A stretch of 64,000 nt of DNA from Chloroflexota bacterium (GCA_018823415.1 JAHJIN010000431.1:1-64000); one strand, 5' to 3'. Shown: positions 49,878 to 59,599, counted from the stretch's first letter. Numbers and translations are program-made. The notes: a model not told the origin generated them from the letters alone.

Positions 49878-50756
49878 CTATGTGTTGATTGCGCCCCCCA
49901 CCGGGGGCTTGATAGCCAGGGCATAGCACTCTACGGGTGCATCCAGCTGGCGAAACATGCCGTCGATCTGGACCAGTTGCCGGTCCAGTTCGGACAGTCG
50001 AACATTCATCTGATGGGTCAGTTGGGCATTGATCTGCGGGACGATCTGGTGCAAATAAGGCCAGACCAGAGTTTGCGCCAGGTACATCTTGCAGCGCCGG
50101 GTCAGGCGGCGCCAGGCGGTATCGTGCCGGGCCGGCAGCTCGAACTCGATGTCCAGGGGCACAAAGGCCCCTTTGGTCACACCCAGCGGCGGCCGGTCGC
50201 GCCACAAGGGCATGGCCGTTTCGGGGTTGGTGCCGGTCTGCACGTCGGTCAGGCCGGCGTGCAGCAAGAAAAAGCGCAATAGCTCCGGGTGGTAGAACGA
50301 TACGTGCCCAAAGTGCAGGTAAAAACTGTCCAGGTGCGCGTACAAGCTGCGGACGTTGGGCGTGACCAGCAGGATCCGGCCGCCGGGTCGCAATGCCGCA
50401 CAGGCCAGTTGCAGCAATTCTGCCACGGCCTGGTAATGCAGATGTTCCATCAGGTGCGCGCTAAAGATACCGTCCAGGCTGTCGGGCTCGCATTCGCGCA
50501 AATAGTCAAACACGTCCTGGCAGCGCACCGGGATACCCCGGGCCTGGGCCGCTGCGCAGCACGATTCGTCCAGGTCTATACCCAGCGCGTCGATGCCTTG
50601 CTCGCCCAACAGCGCCACAAAGTCGCCGTCGCCGCAAGCCAAGTCTACCACCCGCTGGCAGCCGGCAAAAAAAGGCACGTAAAAGCCCTGGATGCGCCGT
50701 TGGTTCTCTGGCAGCACGCCAATAAAGCGCAGAAACTCGTAATCCAGGCTGGACAT
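49878..50756 (-). CDS. SAM-dependent methyltransferase of the polysaccharide locus
   Basis: 292 residues. VVDLACGDGDFVALLGEQGIDALGIDLDESCCAAAQARGI, CQDVFDYL, LDGIFSAHLMEHLHYQAVAELLQLACAALRPGGRILLVTPN. The C-terminus ends in a helical segment (LTHQMNVRLSELDRQLVQIDGMFRQLDAP). Resembles methyltransferases found next to Wzt in O-polysaccharide loci, where terminal methylation sets chain length. It is directly followed upstream by the Wzt-like gene, which fits that role. Confidence 0.88.
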   Translation of the reverse strand: MSSLDYEFLRFIGVLPENQRRIQGFYVPFFAGCQRVVDLACGDGDFVALLGEQGIDALGIDLDESCCAAAQARGIPVRCQDVFDYLRECEPDSLDGIFSAHLMEHLHYQAVAELLQLACAALRPGGRILLVTPNVRSLYAHLDSFYLHFGHVSFYHPELLRFFLLHAGLTDVQTGTNPETAMPLWRDRPPLGVTKGAFVPLDIEFELPARHDTAWRRLTRRCKMYLAQTLVWPYLHQIVPQINAQLTHQMNVRLSELDRQLVQIDGMFRQLDAPVECYALAIKPPVGGAINT

Positions 50757-50765
50757 GTTTGGTCC

Positions 50766-51995
50766 TTACTCTGCCCCGATGTGTTCCCACTGGCAGGGAA
50801 TGTAAAAGGCGCCATATCGATCGGGGACCAGGTCGCCGGCGCGCACGCGAAAGGGAAACACGCCGTCCAGGTGGTCATAGGGCCGCGTGCAGGTTTCGTC
50901 ATACACGGCTGCAGAAAGGCGATAGCTGCCTTCCAGTAGCGGCAGCATCTCGAACGTGCAGTGAACCTCACCTTCGCCCTGGATGGCGGGGATGTCATAG
51001 TGGCTCAATTTCGTGTTGGGGCCGTTAACGTGCAGGCCATCGGTCCGGTGAATCGCCACGCCAAACACCGGGCGCTCTACCTGGCCCGACGCGGTGTATT
51101 GAATGCGCGCCTGCATCCACTCACCGGCGTCAAAGACGTGCCGCTCCTGGCCGGCGCGGTCGTAAAAGCGAACCCCGGTGATGCGCACCTGGCCCTGGCC
51201 CCAGCGGTGTTCGTCCATCTCTTGCGCCCCCTGCTGGAACAGGCGCTCTTCTTCCTGGGCCATGACCTGGTCCAAGTATTGCGCAATCACGTGGCCGGTG
51301 TCGCCCTGGGCGTGTACCTGACCGCCTTCCAGCCAGACAGCCCGCCCGCACAGGCGCCGCACGTGTTCCAGGTCGTGCGAGACAAAGAGGATGGTGACAC
51401 CCTGGGCACGCAGATTGGCGATGCGGTCATAGCATTTGAACTGAAAGCGCTGGTCGCCCACCGCCAGCACCTCGTCAACTAGTAGGATGTTGGGATCTAC
51501 GTGGACCGCCACCGCAAAGCCCAGGCGCATGTACATACCCGACGAGTAGTGCTTGACCGGCGCATCGATAAATGGCCCCAACTCGGCAAAGTCGATAATG
51601 TCGCCCAGACGCTCGTTGATCTGGCGGCGAGTGAGGCCCAGCACCGAGCCGTTGAGATAAATGTTCTCGCGGCCGGTCAGATCCGGGTGAAAGCCGGCCC
51701 CCAGCTCGAGCAGTGACGAGACCTGACCGTGGATATGAACCTGGCCGGTGGTGGGCACCAGGATGCGACTGACCAGCTTGAGCACGGTGCTCTTGCCCGA
51801 GCCATTGGCCCCAATGAAACCCAGTGCCTCGCCAGCCTGCACCTCGAAACTCACATCGCGCAAGGCCCAGAAATCTTGCGCCCGATAGCGCCGCCCCCGA
51901 AATAGGCCCACAAAGGTATCCTGGAACGAGCGGGGGCCGCCGGCATGCAGGATAAAGCGCTTGGAGACTTGATCAAGTCGAATGACTGGCTCCAT
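50766..51995 (-). CDS. wzt: Polysaccharide ABC transporter ATP-binding protein with C-terminal substrate-binding domain (Wzt)
   Basis: 409 residues. Walker A GFIGANGSGKSTVLKL, signature VKHYSSGMYMRLGFAVAVHVDP, Walker B NILLVDEVLAVGD, H-loop ILFVSHDLEHV. Residues ~270-409 form a beta-sandwich Wzt C-terminal domain (VRITGVRFYDRAG..., DGLHVNGPNTKLSHYDI, AAVYDETCTRPYDHLDGVFPFRV), which reads the chain end before export. Works with the Wzm permease encoded at 59667-60518 in the same operon. Start ATG 51995 follows GGAGGAG. Confidence 0.95.
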   Translation of the reverse strand: MEPVIRLDQVSKRFILHAGGPRSFQDTFVGLFRGRRYRAQDFWALRDVSFEVQAGEALGFIGANGSGKSTVLKLVSRILVPTTGQVHIHGQVSSLLELGAGFHPDLTGRENIYLNGSVLGLTRRQINERLGDIIDFAELGPFIDAPVKHYSSGMYMRLGFAVAVHVDPNILLVDEVLAVGDQRFQFKCYDRIANLRAQGVTILFVSHDLEHVRRLCGRAVWLEGGQVHAQGDTGHVIAQYLDQVMAQEEERLFQQGAQEMDEHRWGQGQVRITGVRFYDRAGQERHVFDAGEWMQARIQYTASGQVERPVFGVAIHRTDGLHVNGPNTKLSHYDIPAIQGEGEVHCTFEMLPLLEGSYRLSAAVYDETCTRPYDHLDGVFPFRVRAGDLVPDRYGAFYIPCQWEHIGAE

Positions 51996-52740
51996 CCTGC
52001 TCCTCCAATATGGTACTCGCCATCGCGCGGGTCTGGGTCCAATAACCAACGGCCATTAACAAAGCCGTGGTCAGGATCAGGTTAATGGCCCCCAGGACCA
52101 CATAGAACCAACGCTCGCCGAGCCAGCCGGGTTTGTCCCGCGTCAACCGGTTCATGATCGTGTTGCCCTGGGCCAGCGGCGTCTCTTGATAATATACCAG
52201 GAACGTCAAATCGCCCACGGCCGGCTGGTCGTTCAGATAGGCCTGACCGGCCGCGTAATTGTCTGTGGTGCGACCGTACACGGTCACAGCGTCATCGGGT
52301 GTGGACGTGGGCGAGGTCAGGAAAAAATAGTACGTACGCTGGTCTGAATCTGAGATGGGCGCAAATTCGAAACGCTGCCAGCTATTGTCGGCAATGTCCC
52401 GGGCATTGACGACCACGGTTGCCAGGTCCACGGTGGTGGTGGGGCTGGCGCGCAGGGTAAAAACAACATCCTGCGTGTTGACCCGGGCATAGGTAGCCAT
52501 GGTCACGTCGATGCGATACAGGCCGGCGAACTCGGACTGAAACACCTGACCCATGGTGGTGGGGCCATAGAGCGGGCCGGCGGTGGTATCGTTGAGCACC
52601 TGGCCGGTGGGGTGCGCGCGCGCGTGCTCTACCAGGCGCCATCCAATGAGCGCGCAGATCAGCAGATATACCCCGCCCAGCAGCAGGGGCACCATCCAAT
52701 GCCGCTGCCGGGTCCACCACACACGCACAGTCTGGAACAT
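51973..52740 (-). CDS. Membrane-anchored protein with extracytoplasmic domain, unassigned
   Basis: 255 residues with one N-terminal (WMVPLLLGGVYLLICALIGWRLV) and one C-terminal (WFYVVLGAINLILTTALLMAVGYW) membrane helix. Between them lies a beta-rich outer domain (GQVFQSEFAGLYRIDVTMATYAR...VVFTLRASPTTTVDLATVV...). It resembles the jelly-roll insertion seen in some membrane glycosyltransferase-associated proteins. AAGGA precedes the ATG at 52740. Ends inside the Wzt gene start (23-base overlap). Role unknown; by position it may work at the export site. Confidence 0.7.
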   Translation of the reverse strand: MFQTVRVWWTRQRHWMVPLLLGGVYLLICALIGWRLVEHARAHPTGQVLNDTTAGPLYGPTTMGQVFQSEFAGLYRIDVTMATYARVNTQDVVFTLRASPTTTVDLATVVVNARDIADNSWQRFEFAPISDSDQRTYYFFLTSPTSTPDDAVTVYGRTTDNYAAGQAYLNDQPAVGDLTFLVYYQETPLAQGNTIMNRLTRDKPGWLGERWFYVVLGAINLILTTALLMAVGYWTQTRAMASTILEEQDGASHST

Positions 52741-52756
52741 GAGTAGATCCTTATCT

Positions 52757-54256
52757 CTATGGATACGCTGCGACATAGATGGGTTCTGGGCCAATCCAGA
52801 TGACCACTTCGCTGTTCACCATGCCATCCAGGTCGCCCGAACCGCCGTCGTAGACGATATGCTGGATGCCGGTAGGTTGCCCGTTGACATCGTAGGCGAT
52901 TTTGGGCACCCAGCGGATGGCGCCCCCAGGCGCGCTTACGGGAAAGCGCATGGGATACGAGGTATCTGGCACGGTATTGGTCCACAACACGCCCTGGCGC
53001 TTGCCGGTGACCGGGTTCTCGAATTCATAGCCTTCGATGTTGTCGTTGCCGGTGTCACTGATGGACAGCTTGCGCACAAAACGCGCATGGTGTACTTCAG
53101 TGGTAAGGGTCTGATACGCGCGATACGCCAGCTTGCGCGACAGGTCCTGGTTCAACAAGCCATACAGATACTGCGTGTCATAATCTGCCATACAATACCA
53201 GATAATCACGTCCAGGTCAGCGGCCAGGCCCCGGGCGAATGTCTGCGGCACGTAGCGACTCTGAAAGATCTCGCCATCGACGCCGTCACTCAGCATGCTG
53301 GTCTCCGTGCAGATAAAGGGCTTGGTCACGCCATAGCCGGCGAGCCGGGCCCGCAAATAGTTGGCCTTGGCAATGATGCCTTTTTCGCCGGGGCGCTCGG
53401 CCTCCCAGACATAGGCATAATCGTGATAGTAGTGAAAGTTCATCACGTCGAAATAATTGGCGCCCCCGGCCGCGAGCACCGTATCCAGGAATTGACGCTC
53501 AAAGGGGCCGCCGGTCTCGGTAAAGTTGTCATAGGCCAGACCACCCAGTGTGACTTGGGCTTGCGGATTGGCCGCCTTGACCACCGGGTACATGGCCTGG
53601 AGCATGGCAACATACTCGGCGCCGTGACCACCCCAGCACCCGGCCAGCCACGCATAGTTCACCGGGTCGGTGTTATCAGGCTCGTTGTAGAACTCCCAAT
53701 AGGTCACGCGATAAGGATACTGGCTATACCTGGCGACCAGAGCGCCAACGAACTCTTGGAAATCTACCACGTGAGTAGGTGAAATGGGGCCACATGTGGT
53801 GCTGGCCGCCCAACCGGGGTTTCCCGAGATGGTGATGATGGGCCGCAGGCCGGCGTTGACCAGCGTGAGCAGCGTGCTGTCATAAGCCGACCAGTTGTAC
53901 GCGGCCGGCGATACGTTTGTCGGCTCGATATACTGCCACTGCACCAGCACCCGGGTCCACTGTATCCCGGCCTGGTGTGCACGGTCGGCAGACGTGCTCA
54001 ACGGGCTGCCAATTATCTGCACGCCATAGTGCATCACGCTGCCGTCATAGTAACGGTGTATCAGCGGCAAAGAGAGGGTGTACGCAGCGGCAGAGCCCAC
54101 TGGTGACTGATTAGGCGCAAGCGCAGTCGCCTGCGATTGGCCAGGTCGGCCGGTCAGCACCGCCCCGGCCACCATCAGTGCCAGCACCATCAATGTCAAC
54201 CCCGGCACCGGGCTGCGTGCGCCACGGCGCTGCGCAATCGAGATTTTCTTGTTCAT
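52757..54256 (-). CDS. Secreted glycoside-hydrolase-like (beta/alpha)8-barrel protein
   Basis: 499 residues. Signal peptide (PVPGLTLMVLALMVAGAVLTG) then YTLSLPLIHRYYDG. Clan GH-A-type barrel: GIQWTRVLVQWQYIEPT, RPIITISGNPGWAAS, VTYWEFYNEPDN (general acid Glu in NEP), VTLGGLAYDNFTETG, NYFDVMNFHYYHDYAYVW and KPFICTETSML (nucleophile-like Glu). Resembles GH39/GH5-like proteins in exopolysaccharide operons. It may trim or release the exported glycan. ATG 54256 chosen as the third of three ATGs after GGGAGG. Confidence 0.85.
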   Translation of the reverse strand: MNKKISIAQRRGARSPVPGLTLMVLALMVAGAVLTGRPGQSQATALAPNQSPVGSAAAYTLSLPLIHRYYDGSVMHYGVQIIGSPLSTSADRAHQAGIQWTRVLVQWQYIEPTNVSPAAYNWSAYDSTLLTLVNAGLRPIITISGNPGWAASTTCGPISPTHVVDFQEFVGALVARYSQYPYRVTYWEFYNEPDNTDPVNYAWLAGCWGGHGAEYVAMLQAMYPVVKAANPQAQVTLGGLAYDNFTETGGPFERQFLDTVLAAGGANYFDVMNFHYYHDYAYVWEAERPGEKGIIAKANYLRARLAGYGVTKPFICTETSMLSDGVDGEIFQSRYVPQTFARGLAADLDVIIWYCMADYDTQYLYGLLNQDLSRKLAYRAYQTLTTEVHHARFVRKLSISDTGNDNIEGYEFENPVTGKRQGVLWTNTVPDTSYPMRFPVSAPGGAIRWVPKIAYDVNGQPTGIQHIVYDGGSGDLDGMVNSEVVIWIGPEPIYVAAYP

Positions 54257-54301
54257 CATCATGCCTCCCTTGGGCAAGAGCCCGGGGATAACGGGTCCTC
54301 A

Positions 54302-55681
54302 TCACAGGTAAAAGAACGGTACAGCGTAATTCCACAGGCACAAGGCATCGAACAGCATCACGGCGCCCAGAAACAGTGGCAGCGCCGGCCGATGCCAGCG
54401 GACCGGCACCCATTGGTACAACCCCACGACGAGCAGAATGACCACCGGCACCAGCACCGGAAACAAAAACCGGCCTTGCGGCAATCCGCCCGCCAGAAAA
54501 GTCTGCATGCGAAGCTGCTTGACGACGACGATGACCAGTTGCAGCAGCATCGCCAGGGCCAATAGCAGCAAGGCCTTGGCCTGGTTCCGGTCCAGCGGCG
54601 ACCGCTTGCGCCAGGCGCGCCAGGCCAACAGGCCCCACCCGCCGGCCGCCGCCGCAACCACCACTGTCAACAGATAATACCAGGCCATCTCCAGACTGGC
54701 GGCGGTCCAGCCAAAGGCGCCCCAAAAGGTGATAAACAGGTTTTGGGCATAGGCCGCATACACGGCCGGGTCCGTCAGTTGATAGGCATCCGGGTTTTGG
54801 AACAGATCGGTGGCAAAGCCCAGGTCCCACAGGATCCGCGCCAGGACCGGGTGGCTGGGGGCCGCCACCACCAACGCCACTGTGCCCAGTCCAGCAGCAG
54901 CCATTCCCACCACTCCCACGAGCCAGCCCCACCGCCCGCGTCCCCACAGATACAGTGGCACCGCCACCATCACAAGCGGCCAGACGAACAAGGTTGTTCG
55001 CTTGGTGACAATGCCCACCAGCAGCAGCCCCACGATCACCAGGGCCTGCCATACGCGAAATCCGCGCATGTACCAGCGCACCAGCAGCCAGACCACCCAG
55101 GCCATCAAGAGATTGGCCAACACGTCATTGTTCACCGATGCGCTGATGTGCGTGAACATGGGCTGCCACAAGACGCCGGCCGTGATGGCGATGCTCAGGC
55201 CCCGGTTGGCCGGAAACAGGTCGCGAGCCGTGAGCCAGGCCGCCAGCACTGTTCCGGCAAACAGCACCACCGACAGCAAACGCAACACGTACATCTGGGT
55301 GAGCACGTCATCAGCCCGCCACGGCCAGATGACCATCGCACACAGGGCATAGTACAAAGGTTGCTGGTGGATCTCGTGGGCCTCTACCCAGACCTGGTTG
55401 AACGCTTGGGGCAGGTTGGCCGGGTCGTAGGGATAAGAATAGTATCCCAGGTCCCAGTATCGAAAGCGCACCATCGAGTCGATAACCTGCTGCTGCAAGG
55501 AAACCGACAGGTCCTTGCCCGTGAGCGTCAGCCGACCCGTGTCGGCGATCAGGCGCGCGTATTCAAGATGCCGGGGCTCGTCTGGCGTCTGCCAGGGCGG
55601 AACGACCGCCGTGTACAACACGCCACGCAGCAGCGCCAGGGCCAGAAACGCAAGCAGGATCAGCATCGACCGAGCTGACAT
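54302..55681 (-). CDS. Polytopic membrane protein, DUF2142/GT-C-like
   Basis: 459 residues, about eleven membrane helices. After the first helix it has VVPPWQTPDEPRHLEYARLI, the acidic DEP..H motif of DUF2142-like proteins. Later VWVEAHEIHQQPLYYALCAMV (E.HQPP-like loop), PMFTHISASVNNDVLANLLMAW with NND, and hydrophobic C-terminal half ending in NYAVPFFYL. Likely a membrane glycosyltransferase using polyprenyl-linked sugar in this locus. Start ATG 55681, five bases after the phosphotransferase stop. Confidence 0.85.
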   Translation of the reverse strand: MSARSMLILLAFLALALLRGVLYTAVVPPWQTPDEPRHLEYARLIADTGRLTLTGKDLSVSLQQQVIDSMVRFRYWDLGYYSYPYDPANLPQAFNQVWVEAHEIHQQPLYYALCAMVIWPWRADDVLTQMYVLRLLSVVLFAGTVLAAWLTARDLFPANRGLSIAITAGVLWQPMFTHISASVNNDVLANLLMAWVVWLLVRWYMRGFRVWQALVIVGLLLVGIVTKRTTLFVWPLVMVAVPLYLWGRGRWGWLVGVVGMAAAGLGTVALVVAAPSHPVLARILWDLGFATDLFQNPDAYQLTDPAVYAAYAQNLFITFWGAFGWTAASLEMAWYYLLTVVVAAAAGGWGLLAWRAWRKRSPLDRNQAKALLLLALAMLLQLVIVVVKQLRMQTFLAGGLPQGRFLFPVLVPVVILLVVGLYQWVPVRWHRPALPLFLGAVMLFDALCLWNYAVPFFYL

Positions 55682-55685
55682 GGCG

Positions 55686-56258
55686 TTAGATGGCCCCCCT
55701 GCCGCTGATGACGGCACCGATGGTCCGCACCAGGATCGTCATATCTAGTTGCAACGAGCCGTGTTCCACATAATAGATGTCATAATCAATATGATCGGCC
55801 ATGGGCTGAGGGCGACCGTTGACCTGCCACCAGCCGGTAAGCCCCGGCTTGACCGCCAGGCGCCGCCGCTGCCAGGTTTGATACCGTTCCACCAGAAACG
55901 GCTGCTCTGGTCGCGGCCCCACCATGCTCATTTCGCCCCGGAGCACGTTGATAAACTGCGGCCATTCGTCCAGGCTGGTGCGCCGCAACCAGCGCCCCAC
56001 TCGCGTGATGCGGTCGTCGTGATTGGTCAATGGCTTGGCCGCATAAGACGCGGCATCTGTGTGCATGGTGCGAAACTTCAAGACCTCGAACAGGCGGCCA
56101 TGCTGGCCCACCCGGTTCTGGCGAAACATCACCGGCCCCGGCGAATCCAGCTTGATGGCAATAGCCAGGGGGACATACAGGACCGGCAGCAGCAGTGCCC
56201 CCAGGCCCCCGCAGACCACGTCTATGGCGCGCTTGACCTGCGGATACAGGCTGCTCAT
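55686..56258 (-). CDS. Short polyprenyl-phosphate sugar-1-phosphate transferase
   Basis: 190 residues, just the catalytic bacterial sugar transferase domain with one re-entrant helix: KRAIDVVCGGLGALLLPVLYVPLAIAIKLDSPGPVMFRQNRVGQHGRLFEVLKFRTM, RRTSLDEWPQFINVLRGEMSMVGPRPEQPFLV, LAVKPGLTGWWQVNGR. It starts glycan repeat synthesis on undecaprenyl phosphate. It is the second such enzyme in the window, without the membrane domain of that at 24328-25845. The ATG overlaps the GT4 stop by four bases. Confidence 0.93.
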   Translation of the reverse strand: MSSLYPQVKRAIDVVCGGLGALLLPVLYVPLAIAIKLDSPGPVMFRQNRVGQHGRLFEVLKFRTMHTDAASYAAKPLTNHDDRITRVGRWLRRTSLDEWPQFINVLRGEMSMVGPRPEQPFLVERYQTWQRRRLAVKPGLTGWWQVNGRPQPMADHIDYDIYYVEHGSLQLDMTILVRTIGAVISGRGAI

Positions 56259-57385
56259 GCTCGGCTCCCAGCGGCGGTTTCGTACAGCGACTCGACACGC
56301 TGCACCTGCTGGGCCAGCGAAAACCGCTCGAACACCCGCTGGCGACCGGCCTGGCCCAATGCCTGGGCGCGCGCGCGGTCCTGAAGCAAGGTCGCGAGCG
56401 CGCCCGCCAGGGCCGCCGGCTGCGGCGGCACCAGTTCGCTGACCCCGGCGATGCCATGCAACTCTGGCAGGTCATAGGCCATCACGGGCCGGCCCCAGGC
56501 CAGGGCCTCCAGCACCACATAGGGCACGCCGGCCTCGTAATGCGCCGTCAAGACCAACACATCGGCCTGGGCCATGATCTGCCGCGCATCCGTGCGGTAG
56601 CCCAGAAACGTGACGGCCGGCCCCAATCCCAGGCGCGCCGCGCGATCCGCCAGCGCGTCGTGCTCCTCGCCTTCGCCCACTAGCAGCAGGCGCGCGTCGG
56701 GCACGCTGGTCCGCACAATGGCCAAGGCGTCCAACAGATCGCCCACGTTCTTTTGGGCGCACAGTCGCCCCACAAAGACCACCAGCGGCCCGGGCGGCAG
56801 ACCCAGGTCCAGCGAGGCCGGCGGCGTGGCGAAATCGCCCGGCTCGATGCCATTCTCGATCACGACGGTCCGGCTGGCCGGGGCCAACCGATACCGGATG
56901 GCGGATTGACGCTCGGCCTCGGACACACACAGCAGCGTGCCGCCCAGCCGGCCCAGGCACCATTCCACCACCACGTAAAAACCGCGTTTGGCCGGGGCAT
57001 GATCGCCCAAGAAAAAAAATGCGTGCGGCGAATAGATGGCCGGCACGCCGGCCCAGCGCGCCGCAACCCGGCCCACCAGCCCGGCCTTGGAGCTGTGCGC
57101 GTGCACCAGGTCAAAAGACTGGTCACGCAAGAGCCGCCGTACGGCCCTGATCGCCTGCCAATCGGCCCCTGGCGCTGGCTCACGGGTCATGGGGACCGGG
57201 TACACCGTCAGGCCGGCCTGCCGCGCCTCGTCTACAAACGACGTGTCCCCATAAGCACAGGCACGGACCGGCGGGCACACCACCGTCACGTGGAACCGGG
57301 CCGGGTCCAGCCGGGGCAGCACCGAGAGCAGGTGCTGCTTGACACCACCGACCGTGGCTTCTACCACTTCTAGCACTCGGATCAT
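56255..57385 (-). CDS. Glycosyltransferase, GT4 family
   Basis: 376 residues. IRVLEVVEATVGGVKQHLLSVLPRLDPARFHVTVVCPP, DLVHAHSSKAGLVGRVAARWAGVPAIYSPHAFFF, PLVVFVGRLCAQKNVGDLLDALAIV, ARLLLVGEGEEHDALADRA and GVPYVVLEALAWGRPVMAYDLPELHGI (E-x7-E-like donor site). Starts at ATG 57385, overlapping the upstream gene by four bases. One of the assembly transferases for the exported glycan. Confidence 0.93.
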   Translation of the reverse strand: MIRVLEVVEATVGGVKQHLLSVLPRLDPARFHVTVVCPPVRACAYGDTSFVDEARQAGLTVYPVPMTREPAPGADWQAIRAVRRLLRDQSFDLVHAHSSKAGLVGRVAARWAGVPAIYSPHAFFFLGDHAPAKRGFYVVVEWCLGRLGGTLLCVSEAERQSAIRYRLAPASRTVVIENGIEPGDFATPPASLDLGLPPGPLVVFVGRLCAQKNVGDLLDALAIVRTSVPDARLLLVGEGEEHDALADRAARLGLGPAVTFLGYRTDARQIMAQADVLVLTAHYEAGVPYVVLEALAWGRPVMAYDLPELHGIAGVSELVPPQPAALAGALATLLQDRARAQALGQAGRQRVFERFSLAQQVQRVESLYETAAGSRA

Positions 57386-58371
57386 GCCGAATCGCCCTTG
57401 GCCCAGCGCCAGGCGCGCCAGTCGTAACCTTGATGCCACAGATAAAAAACGGCGGCTATGCTGGGCGGGAAAAAGATGAGCACATGCAACACCAGGGCAT
57501 AGCTCAACGCCAGGCTCTCGTTCACGCCAAACAGGCCCAGGGCCACGATAGTCATATAGTGAAACACGCCAATGCTGGCTGGCAACGACGGCACCCGCAC
57601 CCCCACCTGCACAAACACGTTGAGCAGCCAGGCTGCCGTGAGCGGCACGTGAATCCCCATCGCCAGAAGCAGCCAGTAATCCATGAGCACGGTGAGCACC
57701 CAGATGAGCGCCGACCACAGCCCCAGTTCCAGCAGCATGCGCGGCTGCCGGGCCACATCCAGCGTCTCCAGGGCCGTGGAGAGAGGGTCGATGAATGCCC
57801 GGCTCCACCGCCAGCGATCTGCCCACCGCAGGATGCGCTGCCGCTGGCCGGCCACCAGGATCACGGCCGCCAGGATCAGCGCAAACAATGCCGCGCTGGT
57901 CAATACCTCCGGCCACAACCAGTCGGATGATTGGAGGGCCGGCACGGCGAGCAGAAAAGCGGCGAGCAGCGTCAGGGCTTCCAGGGCTTTTTCCAACACC
58001 ACGGTGCAGAGAGACGCTGTCTTGCCCATGGACTCGCCGATTAGTAAGATGCGCGCCACCGGTCCCATCCGGCCCGGAAAGACCGTATTGGCCAGTTGGC
58101 TGGCTGTGAGCGCCCAAAAGAACCGCCATACGCCCGGCGTAGGGCGTGGCGCAAACATGCGTCGCCAGCGCGCGGCCGTAGCCAGCAAGACCAGGACATA
58201 GGTGCCAGCCGACAGCAACAGCAATCCCGGCTGGATGCGCCCCAGAGCCACCAGTACCTGGCCCCAATCCACACCTTGCAGGGCGAGCGCCAGGGCACCC
58301 ACGCTGATCAGCGCGGCTACCACCTGACGCAGCCAGCGGTTCGAGGCCCAGCGACGCAGTTGCTCAACCAT
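57382..58371 (-). CDS. Lysylphosphatidylglycerol synthase transmembrane-region-like (AglD/flippase-like) protein
   Basis: 329 residues, eight or so membrane helices. Family blocks: LVALGRIQPGLLLLSAGTYVLVLLATAARWRRMFAP, TASQLANTVFPGRMGPVARILLI, TVVLEKALEALTLLAAFL, VQVGVRVPSLPASIGVFHYMTIVALGLFGVNES. These match the LPG_synthase_TM family, members of which act in lipid-linked glycan transport or synthesis. Overlaps the O-antigen ligase gene end by eight bases. Confidence 0.88.
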   Translation of the reverse strand: MVEQLRRWASNRWLRQVVAALISVGALALALQGVDWGQVLVALGRIQPGLLLLSAGTYVLVLLATAARWRRMFAPRPTPGVWRFFWALTASQLANTVFPGRMGPVARILLIGESMGKTASLCTVVLEKALEALTLLAAFLLAVPALQSSDWLWPEVLTSAALFALILAAVILVAGQRQRILRWADRWRWSRAFIDPLSTALETLDVARQPRMLLELGLWSALIWVLTVLMDYWLLLAMGIHVPLTAAWLLNVFVQVGVRVPSLPASIGVFHYMTIVALGLFGVNESLALSYALVLHVLIFFPPSIAAVFYLWHQGYDWRAWRWAKGDSA

Positions 58372-59599
58372 CGGTTGCCTGCGAGCGGCGTACCAGGAAC
58401 AGCCACAGGGCCATGAGCGCGCCCAGCACGCCCCAGACCACGATCCCGGCCCGGGCAAATGACGAAACGCTGTCGGTGAGCCCGTGCACCAGGTACACGA
58501 TGACCGAGCCAAAAAAACCAACGGCCAACGCCTGCCATAGACCCTGGGGCGCTCGGCGCATGGCCTGCACGCTCACGACCAGGGCCAGCAGCCACAGGCC
58601 AACAAAGGCCACCAATCCCGGCAAGCCGCCATCGATAGCCGCCTGCAAATAGACGTTATGCACGTGCGGCAACTGCTCATACGAGCTGATGGTGAACAAG
58701 GGGTACAACAGGTCGCCCACGATGGAGAACATGCCCAGGCCCACACCGGTAAAGGGAAAATCCTGGATCATGTACACACCGCGCTGCCAGATCTCCCACC
58801 GCCCCTGGGCCGAGTTGGTAACGTCCAGGGCCAGCACCATGTCGGCCATCTGGCTTGGCCCCACATACCAGGTCGCGAGCGCCAATACCGCCACGATCAC
58901 CGGGATCAGCCAGGCAAATCGGCGATTGTACCACACGGCCATGGCCAGGACCGCCACCAGCACGCCCACCCAGGCCCCCCTGGTCTGTGCCAGCAAGAGC
59001 GAGCCGCCCACCACCAGCGTGCCCAGCGCCGACAAGGCCCACAGCCACCGGCCCAACGCCCGTCGTCCAAAGAGCGTCAGCGCCAGGGGTATGGGTAGAA
59101 GCAATCCCAGGACCCCGCCCATGATATTGCGTTTGGGCACGCCCAATGGCCCTTTGCCAGCCAAGGCTTGCTCGGACAAGAGCCGTTCGCCCAGCAAGAA
59201 CATCTCGGCCAGGTTGAACACGGCCACGGCCACGCCCAGCAACACCAGGCCAGCGGCCAACCACACAAACCAGCGGTCCGAATCTACCGTGTTTACCAGG
59301 GCATAGAACAAACCCACCTGGGCCACGACCTGGTACACCACCGGCCAGCTTGCGCTCAGGTCAGCCGAGGCCCACAGGCCCACCGGCACGGTGAGCAGCA
59401 AGAGCAAGATAGGCAGATCCACCGGTGTGCGCAGGGTGATCCGGCCCCGGCCGGCCCACCGCAGCAGCCACAGTCCCACCACACCCACCACGGCCCACGG
59501 GCTGAACCGGCTGGGCAGGATCAACAAGACCGCCAGAGGTAGCATCAGCCACAGTTCCTGGCATGCCAGCCAGCGCACGACGGATTTCATGGTGTTCAT
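58364..59599 (-). CDS. O-antigen ligase/polymerase-like membrane protein
   Basis: 411 residues, about twelve membrane helices, and the large outer loop with MIQDFPFTGVGLGMFS...HVHNVYLQAAIDGGLPGLVAFVGLWLLAL, the Wzy_C motif with PHVHN (His-Asn) used by O-antigen ligases. QTRGAWVGVLVAVL contains the conserved Arg. It either joins glycan to a lipid or polymer acceptor or polymerises units. Within the ABC-export polysaccharide operon. Confidence 0.9.
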   Translation of the reverse strand: MNTMKSVVRWLACQELWLMLPLAVLLILPSRFSPWAVVGVVGLWLLRWAGRGRITLRTPVDLPILLLLLTVPVGLWASADLSASWPVVYQVVAQVGLFYALVNTVDSDRWFVWLAAGLVLLGVAVAVFNLAEMFLLGERLLSEQALAGKGPLGVPKRNIMGGVLGLLLPIPLALTLFGRRALGRWLWALSALGTLVVGGSLLLAQTRGAWVGVLVAVLAMAVWYNRRFAWLIPVIVAVLALATWYVGPSQMADMVLALDVTNSAQGRWEIWQRGVYMIQDFPFTGVGLGMFSIVGDLLYPLFTISSYEQLPHVHNVYLQAAIDGGLPGLVAFVGLWLLALVVSVQAMRRAPQGLWQALAVGFFGSVIVYLVHGLTDSVSSFARAGIVVWGVLGALMALWLFLVRRSQATDG

